Positions 9,048 through 18,335 of a DNA stretch of 42,404 nt are shown here, in pieces. The notes below the pieces were generated by a model. The model was not told the origin of the DNA, searched no databases, and worked only from the letters and a program-made list of their open reading frames with translations. A program made the translations under genes and the position numbers. The stretch lies in assembly GCA_041745515.1 (NCBI GenBank), contig JBGTIU010000208.1, positions 1 to 42,404 of the forward strand, read 5' to 3'. The first letter of the stretch is position 1; each line of letters begins with the position of its first letter. This stretch comes from JAKFWF01 sp041745515. GTDB taxonomy: Bacteria; Pseudomonadota; Alphaproteobacteria; Rhizobiales; Hyphomicrobiaceae.

Positions 9048-10670
9048 TTGTCGACGGACTTCGATTACATTGTGGTCGGCGCAGGCTCTGCAGGATGTGT
9101 CCTCGCCAATCGACTGACTGAAAACGGGCGCCATGCCGTGCTGTTGCTGGAAGCCGGTGGCAGTGATCGCCGTTTCTGGCTGCACGCCCCGATCGGCTAC
9201 GGCAAGTCGTTTTACAATCCAGCAGTCAACTGGATGTACCGTACCGAAGCCGATCCGGGCCTCGCCGACCGCAGCGGGTATTGGCCCCGCGGCAAGGTAC
9301 TGGGCGGATCGAGCGCCATCAATGCGATGGTCTTCATTCGCGGCCATCCCGCGGATTTTGACGACTGGCAATCGGTCGGCAACACGGGCTGGGGCTGGCG
9401 CGATGTGCTGCCGTATTTCAAGAAACTGGAAGACAATAGCAACGGCGCCGACGAGTGGCGAGCGACCGGCGGGCCCCTACGCGTCACCGACGTTTCGCGC
9501 GACCTGCATCCGCTATGCCAGACCTACCTTCAAGCAGGTCAGCAGGCCGGCCTTGCCGTTACTCCAGACTTCAACGGCGCCGTGATGGAGGGCGTCGGGC
9601 TCTATCAGATCACCACGCGCTATGGCCGACGCATGTCGACAGCTCGTGCCTATCTTTACCCGGCACGACGTCGGCCAAATCTGCGGATTGAGACGAATGC
9701 GCATGCCACGCGCATTGAGTTCGAAGGTCGTCGAGCCGTGGCAGTCCATTTTTGTCTGAACGGCCAGAGCCGGTCAGCACGGGCGCGTCGTGAAATCGTA
9801 CTTTCCGCCGGGTCGATAAACTCGCCGATGCTGCTGCAATTGTCAGGGGTTGGGCCAGGTGCGCTGCTGCATGCGCTTGGTATTGAGGTCACCCAAGAGA
9901 GCCCCGCGGTCGGCCGAAATCTGCAAGACCACCTTTGCGTTGACCACCTCTATCGGTCGCGTGTTCCCACGCTCAACAATCAGCTGCGGCCGCTGCGAGG
10001 CAAGCTCTGGAACGGCCTGAAGTACATTGCAGCACTGCGCGGGCCGCTCAGTCTCAGTGTGAACCAGGGCGGCGGCTTCTTCCGATCACGCCCTGGACTC
10101 GACCGGCCGAACATGCAGCTTTACTTCTCTCCTGTCAGCTACACCAAGGCCGCGCCGGGCAAGCGCGCGCTGCTCAGCCCTGATGTAGAGCCGGGCTTCC
10201 TTCTGAGCGTCCAACCTTGCCGGCCAGCAAGCCGCGGTCACCTGCAAATCCGGTCGGCCGATCCCTTCGACACTCCGGTGATCGTGCCAAACTCGTTGTC
10301 AGAGCCGAGCGATTTGGAAGATATGCTGGAAGGCTGCGGTTTCCTGCGCAAACTAGCCGCGACGCCCGCGTTGTCTGGCGTAATCGCCGACGAGCTCTTC
10401 CCTGGCCGCGCGGTCCAGACTCGTGATGCGATGATCAAGGACATACGCAACCGCGCCGCGACGGTTTACCATCCAGTATCGACGTGCCGCATGGGCCCGA
10501 GTGCAGGATCGGCGGTGGTCGATCACCGGCTCAAGGTCCACGGGCTCGACGCTTTGCGGATCGTCGACGCGTCGGTCTTTCCCGCGGTGACGTCCGGCAA
10601 TACCAATGCGCCGGTGATCATGGTGGCGGAGAAGGGTGCCGATCTCATCCTGGCTGACGCCAAGCCGTAG
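9048..10670 (+). CDS. GMC family FAD oxidoreductase (choline dehydrogenase-like)
   Basis: This 540-aa flavoenzyme begins FDYIVVGAGSAGCVLANRL, the GxGxxG dinucleotide motif. GMC signature 1 is at GKVLGGSSAINAMVFIRG (about residue 85) and signature 2 at GSINSPMLLQLSGVGP (about 260). The catalytic His is in YHPVSTCRMG and the partner Asn in SGNTNAPVIMVAEKGAD. Such enzymes oxidise an alcohol to an aldehyde. The start is TTG at 9048, supported by GGGGGAGG upstream; no ATG lies nearby in frame. The next FAD oxidoreductase starts 55 bp downstream, so they are probably one transcript. Confidence 0.92.
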   Translation: MSTDFDYIVVGAGSAGCVLANRLTENGRHAVLLLEAGGSDRRFWLHAPIGYGKSFYNPAVNWMYRTEADPGLADRSGYWPRGKVLGGSSAINAMVFIRGHPADFDDWQSVGNTGWGWRDVLPYFKKLEDNSNGADEWRATGGPLRVTDVSRDLHPLCQTYLQAGQQAGLAVTPDFNGAVMEGVGLYQITTRYGRRMSTARAYLYPARRRPNLRIETNAHATRIEFEGRRAVAVHFCLNGQSRSARARREIVLSAGSINSPMLLQLSGVGPGALLHALGIEVTQESPAVGRNLQDHLCVDHLYRSRVPTLNNQLRPLRGKLWNGLKYIAALRGPLSLSVNQGGGFFRSRPGLDRPNMQLYFSPVSYTKAAPGKRALLSPDVEPGFLLSVQPCRPASRGHLQIRSADPFDTPVIVPNSLSEPSDLEDMLEGCGFLRKLAATPALSGVIADELFPGRAVQTRDAMIKDIRNRAATVYHPVSTCRMGPSAGSAVVDHRLKVHGLDALRIVDASVFPAVTSGNTNAPVIMVAEKGADLILADAKP

Positions 10671-10725
10671 TTCGCTGCCTCCAAGCATCTCGGTCGCACC
10701 AGCATTGCAAGAAGAGGGCTTCAAC

Positions 10726-12024
10726 GTGACGTACGATCTGTTCACCAAAGACAGCAAGATGGAGCCCTACTGGTGGGATAAGGTGCCTCGGCCGGACCTA
10801 CCGACGCTGGACGTGCCAGGCGATGCCGATGTCGTCGTAGTCGGTTCGGGTTATACCGGCTTGCATGTGGCGCTCCAGACCGCTCGCGGCGGACGCCATA
10901 CTGTGGTGTTGGATGCCGAAGCAGCGGGCTATGGCTGCAGCACACGCAATGGCGGGCAGATTTCGACGAGCATCAAGCCGTCCTACGAAGACCTGGCGAA
11001 GCGGCACGGCGCTGAACGAGCATTCGCCATACTGAAAGAGGGCCATGCCTCGTTGGCGTGGATCAAGCACTTCGTTGCGGCAGAAAAGCTTGATTGTGAT
11101 TTCGGTGTTGTTGGTCGCTTCCATGCCGCGCACAACGCGTCGCAGTACGAAGCCTTGGCGCGGCATATTTCAAATCAACCCAGAGGGCTTGAGGTCGAGG
11201 CACACGCCGTCCCGCGCTCCGAGCAACACAGCGAGCTCGGCTCTGACATCTATTACGGCGGCGTCGTCTATTCGGCCCACGCTTCGATTGATCCTGCCCG
11301 CTATCACCAAGGACTCTTGGACCGTGTTCGCACGTCAGGGGCCGACATCATCCCTCATTGCGCTGTCACAGCTATCGACACTACGACTAGCGGCTATAGC
11401 GTTCAAACGGCACGAGGCACCGTTAATGCACGAGATGTCGTCATTGCGACGAACGGCTATACCGGCGGGTTGACGCCCTGGCTGCAGCGACGTGTCATTC
11501 CCATCGGCAGCTACATGATCGCTACCGAACTGCTGGAACCATCGCTGATGGACCGCCTTATTCCGAAGAACCGAATCGTCAGCGACACACGAAAGGTCGT
11601 TTACTATTACCGCGCCTCCCCCGACCGGCGTCGGATCCTGTTTGGTGGGCGCGTCTCGCTAAACGAGACCGATCCGAGCGTCAGCGGGCCCAAACTCCAC
11701 GCCGACATGGTGCAGATTTTTCCCGAGTTGGCATCGACCCGGATCAGCCATTCCTGGTGCGGCTACATTGCCTATACGTTCGACGATTTGATGCACGTGG
11801 GCCGTCATGACGGCATGTACTATGCCATGGGGTACTGCGGCGCCGGCGTCGGCACTGCGAGCTATTTCGGCATGCGTATCGGACAGCAGCTGCTCGGCCT
11901 TGCCGAGGGTAAGACCGCACTCGATGGCCTCAAGTTTGAAACGCGCCCACTCTACTACGGCAATCCTTGGTTCCTTGCGCCCTCTATTCTCTACTATCGC
12001 TGGCGCGACACGCGGGCTGTGTGA
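10726..12024 (+). CDS. DAO-family FAD-dependent oxidoreductase (PuuB-like)
   Basis: This 432-aa flavoprotein has the N-terminal FAD motif VVVVGSGYTGLHVALQTARGG followed by STRNGGQISTSIKPS. The latter is the family RNGGQ segment typical of gamma-glutamylputrescine oxidase and related amine oxidases. The C-terminus carries the second FAD-contact region, GYCGAGVGTASYFG. The preferred start is GTG at 10726, with AGAGGG seven bases ahead; the open frame reaches back into the GMC gene but has no site there. It likely oxidises a primary or secondary amine of the imported compound. A related protein, with clear differences, is encoded at 21492-22772. Confidence 0.88.
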   Translation: MTYDLFTKDSKMEPYWWDKVPRPDLPTLDVPGDADVVVVGSGYTGLHVALQTARGGRHTVVLDAEAAGYGCSTRNGGQISTSIKPSYEDLAKRHGAERAFAILKEGHASLAWIKHFVAAEKLDCDFGVVGRFHAAHNASQYEALARHISNQPRGLEVEAHAVPRSEQHSELGSDIYYGGVVYSAHASIDPARYHQGLLDRVRTSGADIIPHCAVTAIDTTTSGYSVQTARGTVNARDVVIATNGYTGGLTPWLQRRVIPIGSYMIATELLEPSLMDRLIPKNRIVSDTRKVVYYYRASPDRRRILFGGRVSLNETDPSVSGPKLHADMVQIFPELASTRISHSWCGYIAYTFDDLMHVGRHDGMYYAMGYCGAGVGTASYFGMRIGQQLLGLAEGKTALDGLKFETRPLYYGNPWFLAPSILYYRWRDTRAV

Positions 12025-12090
12025 TGCCGCGACGATGCCGGCTCGATGACATCCAAGACTTCGACAAAGAGTGCGCTCCTACAGCAGCTC

Positions 12091-13287
12091 CTAGGCTTTC
12101 GCATTCGAGGTGAAAGTTGACGGCCATCCCGTGAACAGTTCTGGCCCGCGTTTGGTCAACTGTCCACCGATGATCAGCCGCTGGATCTCCGACGTTCCTT
12201 CCCAGATCCGGTCGACCCGCACGTCGCGGTTCAACCGTTCTACTGCGTTCTCCCTCATGTAGCCGCGCCCACCGAAAATCTGCACCGCCTTGTCGAGAAC
12301 ACGGCCTGCCATCTCCGAGGCCTGGAGCTTGATAACGCTTGCATGTGCATGCGTCGTCTTGCGATCGGTGCCGTTGTCGATTTCCCAGGCTACCCTATAG
12401 ATCATGCTTTTGGCGGTCATGATCTCTACGGCCATGTCGGCAAGCATGAACTCGATCGCTTGATGATGCCGGATCGCCTTGCCAAACTGAACGCGCTTCG
12501 AAGCCCATTCGTTGGCGAGTTCGAAGGCGCGGGTCGCGGCTCCCAGACAATTGGCGGCAATCTGCAATCGGGCCTCGACGAACCAGTCCTTGGTTAGTTC
12601 GAGGCCCTGCCCGACCGCTCCAAGCAACCGTTCCGGGCCAACTTCTACGCCATCGAATACGAACTCGGGATGCCCGAACACATACGTGTGCGTGAACTTC
12701 GGCTCGCGTTTCACCGTCAGTCCTGGCGTCTCGCAGTCGACGAGAAACAATGTCGGCTTGGCCGGGTCGCCATCGAAGTGAGCGTGCACGATCACATAGT
12801 CCGCTTCATCGCCCGTCGTTACGAACCACTTTTCACCCGTGATGACATAGCGATCGCCCCTTTGATCAGCGCGAGTCACTATTCTGCCAGTGTCGGACCC
12901 TGCGTCGGGCTCGGTGATCGCCACACAGGCGCGGCGCTTTCCCTGGCAACTCGGCACCAGGAAATCTCGAATTTGATCGGGATCGCCATATTTCAAAGGC
13001 GCTGCCGGGTGCCAGACGACGGCCCACAAGGCGCCGGTCGCCTTGCCGAGTTCCTCGTTGACAAGCGTCTGCTGCAGCTGCGTGCAACCCTGACCACCCA
13101 CATCACGAGAATGATTGAGCCCGTTCAAGCCGTGCTCGACTACAGCCTTTCGCAATAGATCCTTGGTAGCGCGTGGCAACGAGCCCTTTAGTTCGAGTTC
13201 AAGCTCTTGCGGAAACAGCGCAGTCTCAGTGAAGGTCTTTGCCCGGTGTTTCCAAGCGAGGTCAGCTGCGGCAAGGTTCAAGTCCAT
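12091..13287 (-). CDS. Acyl-CoA dehydrogenase
   Basis: This 398-aa flavoenzyme introduces a trans-2 double bond into an acyl-CoA. Evidence includes the FAD/substrate loop VAITEPDAGSDTGRIVTRA, the VITGEKWFVTTGDEADY segment, and FGGRGYMRE followed by VDRIWEGTSEIQRLIIGG. The Glu in that last motif is the catalytic-base position. The start at 13287 (MDLNLAAADLAWK) has AAGGGAGG five bases upstream. It is the last gene of the cluster B minus-strand operon, 42 bp after the acyl-CoA ligase, and supplies the first beta-oxidation-like step. The enoyl-CoA hydratase at 22795-23628 is the matching next enzyme. Confidence 0.93.
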   Translation of the reverse strand: MDLNLAAADLAWKHRAKTFTETALFPQELELELKGSLPRATKDLLRKAVVEHGLNGLNHSRDVGGQGCTQLQQTLVNEELGKATGALWAVVWHPAAPLKYGDPDQIRDFLVPSCQGKRRACVAITEPDAGSDTGRIVTRADQRGDRYVITGEKWFVTTGDEADYVIVHAHFDGDPAKPTLFLVDCETPGLTVKREPKFTHTYVFGHPEFVFDGVEVGPERLLGAVGQGLELTKDWFVEARLQIAANCLGAATRAFELANEWASKRVQFGKAIRHHQAIEFMLADMAVEIMTAKSMIYRVAWEIDNGTDRKTTHAHASVIKLQASEMAGRVLDKAVQIFGGRGYMRENAVERLNRDVRVDRIWEGTSEIQRLIIGGQLTKRGPELFTGWPSTFTSNAKA

Positions 13288-13329
13288 CGAAACCTCCCTT
13301 GGCACGGAAGTTCAAGGCGTCGACGGCGA

Positions 13330-15369
13330 CTATCTGGGCCCGCAGATGAGCGGGTTGACGTCGATTTCGGCGATCTCACCTACGCGATCCGCAGCCAGTA
13401 CCGAGAAACGCGAAATCACCTCTGCCAGCCGTTCCAAGTCGACCGCCGCCGATCCACGATATCCGTCGAGCAGACGGCGCAATGCCAATCGATCGAGGAG
13501 GCGTTTTGCCGTCTGTGGTCCAAATGGTGCCAGCGCCGCGCAGCGGTCGGTCAGCAACTCGATCAGCAGTCCACCCGCCCCAATGGTCACCACGGGCCCA
13601 AACTGCGGGTCGCGTACCATGCCCAGTGCGATCTCTACCCCTTTGGGTACCATCTGTGCAACTACAGCGCGCGGGCCGAGGCGGACTGCCAAATCTCGCC
13701 ATGCAGATGCCAGCGCGAAAGCATCGCGGATATCGAGCAAGACACCACCGGCATCAGACTTATGCAGAATTCGTTTTTCGGCGGTTTTTAGCGCTACCGG
13801 ATAGCCCAGGCAGTCCGCCGCCGCGAGGACCTCGGCCTCAGATGTGACGAGTTCATACCCAACCACAGGCATGCCATGCGCTGCAAGTACAGCAAGGCTC
13901 GTTGTCTCGTCGAGCGGGCCGCACTCGGGTAACTCTTGCCAAAGCTGCCCTGCGTCTGAATGCGCCAGCGCTGCGGGAGCATCGATTCCTCGTGCCTTGA
14001 AGTCGCGGTATCGCATCATTCCGCGTGCAGCAATCAGGCCGTTGAGCGTGCCATCGAGCACCGGGACGCCAGCCTCGGTCAGTCGCAGCGCTATTTCATC
14101 GTGGCGCACCTGCGTGTAGTTGGTGACGAGTGCGACCGGTTTGGTGGTTTTCAGCGCAGCGGCGATTGCGGCTTCCGCAAATCCGTCGCTCAAATAGTAG
14201 TTGTCTCGTATGTCAGCCGCAAAAAGTCCGAGAGCCGCATTGTCGTCGGCCAACAGGGCATCAAGGCATGCCTCGAACTGCGGGACGAAGTTGGCGCCGG
14301 TTCCCCAGGCGTCCAATGGGTTTGCGGGCTCCAGGCCTGGGTCGAGATACTTGGCGATCTCAACTTTCGTTCCGACCGAAATCTTCGCGAATTCAACATC
14401 GATTCGATCGGCCAGATCGATGATGAGTTCCCGCTCACCACCAGAGTCGTGGATCGAAACGAGCGAGCCGGGCGCCGCCTGCCGTCCTGTCGAGAAAATC
14501 AGCAACGTCGAAGCGAGCTCGTCGAGCGTTTCGACGCGGATAACGCCGTAACGGTCGAACAGCGCCTCGTACGCCAAGTCACTGCCAGCAAGAGCGCCGG
14601 TATGGGTCAAAGCCGCTGTTGCGGATGCTTCCGTTCGCCCGACTTTGAGGATCACCACTGGTACTTTGCGTTTCGCAGCTTTCTCGAGGGCTGCGCGAAA
14701 TGCCTTGGGATCTCGTGCCGTCTCGAGAAAAAGGCCGATCACATTTACTTCCGAGCGCCCCAGCGCATAGTCCATATAGTCAGCGGCTGAGGTGGTCAGT
14801 TCCTGGCCAGGAGAAATCGCCAGCGCGAACCTCAATCGCGGATCATTGTGCGCAAGTGCCCCAAACACGCTACCGGAATGCGCAATGAAGGCGATCGTGC
14901 CGGGCAGCGGCTGCCGCGGGCTCGGAAACCCACACACCCATACCTTATCGAGGTCATTGTAGAACCCCATGCAATTGCCGCCACAGATTGGAATGCCAGC
15001 ATCGCGTGCCATTGAAGCAAGCCGCTGGCTGAGCGGCGGATCGCTGTCATCCGGTATGAAGCCGGATGCGAAGATCACCGCCGAGCGCGCCCCTATTTCG
15101 ATCGCTTCGGCGAGCGTCTCCTCCAGCCGCTCGTTACGGACGGAGAGAACGGCGACATCTGGTGACGCGCCAACCGCGCGCAGGCTTGGTACGCACGGAT
15201 ATCCTTCAATCACATTACCGCTGGGATTAACGGCTACGACTGAGCCATCGAAGCCGCCACGGCGCACCATGCGGACCACATCGTGTCCCGGAGTATTCGG
15301 CCTGCTGCTCGCCCCAACCAAGGCGATGGACCGAGGAGCGAGCAGTGGTGTCAACCGATGGACAGTCAT
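13330..15369 (-). CDS. NDP-forming acyl-CoA ligase (acetate--CoA ligase family)
   Basis: This 679-aa single-chain protein joins the alpha and beta parts of ADP-forming acyl-CoA synthetases. It has a CoA-binding Rossmann domain (residues 8-100, APRSIALVGASSRPNTPG), a succinyl-CoA-ligase-like middle (150-450) and a C-terminal ATP-grasp domain (about 470-679, with CLGYPVALKTAEKRILHKSD). The segment LTHTGALAGSD carries the expected phosphorylatable His. It would activate a carboxylic acid to its CoA thioester at the cost of one NTP-to-NDP step. It lies between the binding-protein and acyl-CoA dehydrogenase genes, suggesting activation of an acid derived from the imported compound. Homologues can also be protein acyltransferases, but no GNAT domain is present here. 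Confidence 0.9.
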   Translation of the reverse strand: MTVHRLTPLLAPRSIALVGASSRPNTPGHDVVRMVRRGGFDGSVVAVNPSGNVIEGYPCVPSLRAVGASPDVAVLSVRNERLEETLAEAIEIGARSAVIFASGFIPDDSDPPLSQRLASMARDAGIPICGGNCMGFYNDLDKVWVCGFPSPRQPLPGTIAFIAHSGSVFGALAHNDPRLRFALAISPGQELTTSAADYMDYALGRSEVNVIGLFLETARDPKAFRAALEKAAKRKVPVVILKVGRTEASATAALTHTGALAGSDLAYEALFDRYGVIRVETLDELASTLLIFSTGRQAAPGSLVSIHDSGGERELIIDLADRIDVEFAKISVGTKVEIAKYLDPGLEPANPLDAWGTGANFVPQFEACLDALLADDNAALGLFAADIRDNYYLSDGFAEAAIAAALKTTKPVALVTNYTQVRHDEIALRLTEAGVPVLDGTLNGLIAARGMMRYRDFKARGIDAPAALAHSDAGQLWQELPECGPLDETTSLAVLAAHGMPVVGYELVTSEAEVLAAADCLGYPVALKTAEKRILHKSDAGGVLLDIRDAFALASAWRDLAVRLGPRAVVAQMVPKGVEIALGMVRDPQFGPVVTIGAGGLLIELLTDRCAALAPFGPQTAKRLLDRLALRRLLDGYRGSAAVDLERLAEVISRFSVLAADRVGEIAEIDVNPLICGPR

Positions 15370-15425
15370 GGGTACCCAAAGCGAAGTTCATCGAGTGGAA
15401 GTCCCGGGCAAGTTCCCGGCATCGG

Positions 15426-16487
15426 TCACCCGAGCTGGAAGCGGTTCCATTCCGCTTCGTACTTTTGCGAATAGTAGGCGGCCTGCCCCTCATTGAGGAT
15501 CAGCATCCGCTTTGAGTTCTCCGGCGAAGTCACCAGTATCTTTTGCTGGTCCGGCGTCGCGGCGGCAGTCGCGGAGGCGAGGCTCGGGCCATAAGTGCCG
15601 GCGTCGAGCAGACGCTTTTGCGCTTCTTCCGAGATGGCGTAATTGATTGCCTCCATCGCCAGTTTCTTGTGCGGTGACCCTTTGACCACTACCCACGCAT
15701 TGCCCCAGGCGATACCGTCATTATAGGTCATCGAAATCGGCGCCTTCTCTTTGATGCCGGCAAGAATTCGTCCTGACCACGCCGACGAGAGGGTAAGCTC
15801 GCCGCTCGACAGCAGCTGTGGCGGCTGCGCCCCGGCATTCCACCAAACCTTGGTGTGTGGCTTGATCTCCCGGAGTTTGTCGAATGCCATCTTGATCTTG
15901 TCGTCGGTGACTGGAAACACGTCAGTTTTGCCAACACCCGCCGCAAGCAGCGCTGCCTCGTAGTTGTAGTAGAATTGCTTGTAGAGCCCACGTGCGCCCG
16001 GAAACGCTTTAACGTCCCAGAAATCTTTCCAGGTCGACGGCCCCTTGTCTTCGGGGAAGGCTTTGGTATTCCAAGCGATGACCGTCGCACCGGTAGACGT
16101 GAAGATGCCTGTCGGGGTCACCCAACCCGGATCGAGCGCCTTCGCATTCGGAATGAGCGCCATGTCGAGCAACTCGAGCTGATCCTTGCCCTGCTCGGTG
16201 AAACGGCCGCCGACATCGACCAGATCCCATTCCGGGCTGCCGGCCTCCACCATAGCCTTTATCTTGGCGTAGTTCGTTGGCGAAGCATGCACGATTTCGA
16301 TGTTCTTCGCCTTTGCAAAGGGGTCGAGCAGAGCGACTTTTTCCAGTTCGCTGAGCGCGCCACCCCAGGAGCAGAAGGTGAGCGGGCGGCCTTGCGCTCG
16401 CGCCGCCCGCGAACCCAGCGTCGATGCCGACGGACCTGCAATCAGACCAGCAGCACCCAATGACAGAACGTGCCGTCTACTCAGCAT
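15426..16487 (-). CDS. Extracellular solute-binding protein, Tat-exported
   Basis: This 353-aa periplasmic receptor begins MLSRRHVLSLGAAGLIAG, a twin-arginine signal, with probable cleavage after RAARA. The mature start LTFCSWGGALSELEKVAL resembles PotD/PotF-type receptors, as does TWKDFWDVKAFPGARG. The start at 16487 has TTGGAGG five bases upstream and overlaps the ATPase gene end by 11 bp; longer in-frame starts lie inside the ATPase gene and have no site. It belongs to the second importer. Export by Tat differs from the Sec-type receptor at 3495-4553 and suggests folding before export. Confidence 0.9.
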   Translation of the reverse strand: MLSRRHVLSLGAAGLIAGPSASTLGSRAARAQGRPLTFCSWGGALSELEKVALLDPFAKAKNIEIVHASPTNYAKIKAMVEAGSPEWDLVDVGGRFTEQGKDQLELLDMALIPNAKALDPGWVTPTGIFTSTGATVIAWNTKAFPEDKGPSTWKDFWDVKAFPGARGLYKQFYYNYEAALLAAGVGKTDVFPVTDDKIKMAFDKLREIKPHTKVWWNAGAQPPQLLSSGELTLSSAWSGRILAGIKEKAPISMTYNDGIAWGNAWVVVKGSPHKKLAMEAINYAISEEAQKRLLDAGTYGPSLASATAAATPDQQKILVTSPENSKRMLILNEGQAAYYSQKYEAEWNRFQLG

Positions 16488-17562
16488 TTGTACCTCCAAG
16501 TTGTGGTTCATCTGACGCATTCGGCAGGATCGAAACCACGTTCGCATCCCATCCGATTTCCACGATGTCACTCGCAGAAAACTCTCCTGCAAGACGGCGG
16601 GACCAGAGTTCATGGCCACCAGCCAGCGACAGCCTGACGGCGACGATCTCCCCGAGATAGACGCGCTCCAGAACTTTGGCTTTCAATCCGCCTGCACGAT
16701 TATAGATGGCCTCCGGCCTGAGCAGCGCGGCTGCAGGCGAGCCGGCAAATACGCCTGGCGCAGCGGTGCCAGCAAGCGGCTGATCGATGCCTGAAACGGT
16801 CAGGCAAGCGCGCCCGTCAGCGAGAGACACCACAATGCCAGCTAGCAAATTGGACTCGCCGATGAACTTGGCAACAAACGTATCCACAGGCCGCTCGTAC
16901 AAGTCCACGGCCGACCCGAGTTGAACAATACGGCCGGCGCGCATGACCGCGATCCGATCCGACATGACCAGCGCCTCTTCCTGGTCGTGGGTAACGTAGA
17001 TCGTGGTCCGGCGCTGCGACACGTGCAAGCGGCGGATCTCGAGTTGCACTTCCTTGCGCAATTGGCGATCGAGTGCACCAAGTGGTTCGTCCATCAAGAG
17101 TATGTCCGGCTCGATGACTAGGGCACGAGCCAACGCGACCCGCTGCTGCTGACCGCCAGAAAGTTGCCGGATGGCACGATCACCGAGCCCGTCGAGCCGC
17201 ACCATTTGCAGCGCACCAGCGACGCGGCGCCTAATGTCCTCTGAGGCAAAGCGTCGAACCTGCAGGCCATAAGCTATATTCTCGGCGACACTCATGTGCG
17301 GGAACAACGCGTAGTTCTGGAACACCATGCCCATGTTGCGATGGCGGGGCGGCAGACCGGTGATGTCCCTTTCACCAACGAATAGATGGCCTGAGGTCGG
17401 CTCCAGATACCCGGCGCATATATTGAGGAGCGTGGTCTTGCCGGACCCCGAGGGCCCAAGCAGGGTCAGAAACTCGCCCTGAGCAATCTCCAGGTCCACT
17501 GGAAGCAGCGCCTGTACCGGGCCAAAGGACTTCGCGATAGCCTGGAACCTGACAGCGCTCAT
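16477..17562 (-). CDS. ABC transporter ATP-binding protein (PotA-like)
   Basis: This 361-aa ATPase of the second importer has Walker A GPSGSGKTT (about residue 38), the signature LSGGQQQRVALARAL, Walker B ILLMDEPLGALD and H-loop VTHDQEEAL. A TOBE-like C-terminal domain fits the length. The ATG at 17562 (MSAVRFQ) overlaps the upstream permease stop by four bases, which excludes the longer frame. The order in this operon (permeases, ATPase, receptor) is the reverse of cluster A, so the two importers are not a recent tandem duplication. Confidence 0.94.
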   Translation of the reverse strand: MSAVRFQAIAKSFGPVQALLPVDLEIAQGEFLTLLGPSGSGKTTLLNICAGYLEPTSGHLFVGERDITGLPPRHRNMGMVFQNYALFPHMSVAENIAYGLQVRRFASEDIRRRVAGALQMVRLDGLGDRAIRQLSGGQQQRVALARALVIEPDILLMDEPLGALDRQLRKEVQLEIRRLHVSQRRTTIYVTHDQEEALVMSDRIAVMRAGRIVQLGSAVDLYERPVDTFVAKFIGESNLLAGIVVSLADGRACLTVSGIDQPLAGTAAPGVFAGSPAAALLRPEAIYNRAGGLKAKVLERVYLGEIVAVRLSLAGGHELWSRRLAGEFSASDIVEIGWDANVVSILPNASDEPQLGGTNAE

Positions 17563-18335
17563 GGGCTGAGCTTCCGTGCCGCGAACCGGCTGCCGATCGC
17601 TGCCATCAATGCCAATACCAGCATGACGCTCGCTGCCACCGCCACGACGGGCGTGTACTCGACTCTGATCTCCTCCCAAATGCGAACCGGTAGCGTCTTG
17701 GCGGCTGGCCCCGCGAGAAAGATCGACAATACTACCTCATCGAACGACGTCACGAACGCGAAGACGCTTCCACCGATCACGCCAGGAGCGATGAGCGGCA
17801 AAGTCACAGTCTGGAAAACCCGAACTGGATCTGCGCCGAGGCCGGCAGCAGCCAACAGCAGACGCCGATCCAATCCACTCAAAGAAACGCCAACATTTAG
17901 AACGACATACGGCAGCGCCATCATCGTATGCGCCGCGACCAAAGCCGTCATTGTTCCGACCAAACCGGTGGATAGCGCCATCGCATAAAGCGCTACGGCC
18001 ATGACGATCACAGGCGTGACGATCGGTCCGAGGAAGATGCCCGTCAGCACTGTCTGCACCCGCGGACCGCAACGGGCGATGCCGAGTGCCGCGGCGGTTC
18101 CGGCAGTGGCGGAAACAAAGGTCGTAAGCATCGCGACTTGCAGGCTTGAGATGAGTGTGCGGCGCCAGCTCGGGTCGGCAAAAAACGTATTCCACCAACG
18201 CAGCGACCACGTTTCGGGCGGCAAGCGGATGAAGCTTTGGGCACTGAAGGCGCCAGGAACGACAGCCACGATCGGCAAAACGAGAAAGGCCGCGACCAAG
18301 GCGACGAACGCGTTGAGGGCAATGCGGCCGATCAC
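17559..18335 (-). CDS. ABC transporter permease (PotC/PotI type)
   Basis: This 258-aa inner-membrane permease of the second importer has about six hydrophobic helices. The EAA loop is LLAAAGLGADPVRVFQTVTLP, followed by the FVTSFDEVVLSIFLAG segment diagnostic of PotC-like subunits. The start is GTG at 18335, which overlaps the TGA of the upstream permease in GTGA; the open frame upstream of it is inside that gene. It is coupled to its partner permease and to the ATPase by 4-bp overlaps on both sides. Confidence 0.9.
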   Translation of the reverse strand: MIGRIALNAFVALVAAFLVLPIVAVVPGAFSAQSFIRLPPETWSLRWWNTFFADPSWRRTLISSLQVAMLTTFVSATAGTAAALGIARCGPRVQTVLTGIFLGPIVTPVIVMAVALYAMALSTGLVGTMTALVAAHTMMALPYVVLNVGVSLSGLDRRLLLAAAGLGADPVRVFQTVTLPLIAPGVIGGSVFAFVTSFDEVVLSIFLAGPAAKTLPVRIWEEIRVEYTPVVAVAASVMLVLALMAAIGSRFAARKLSP

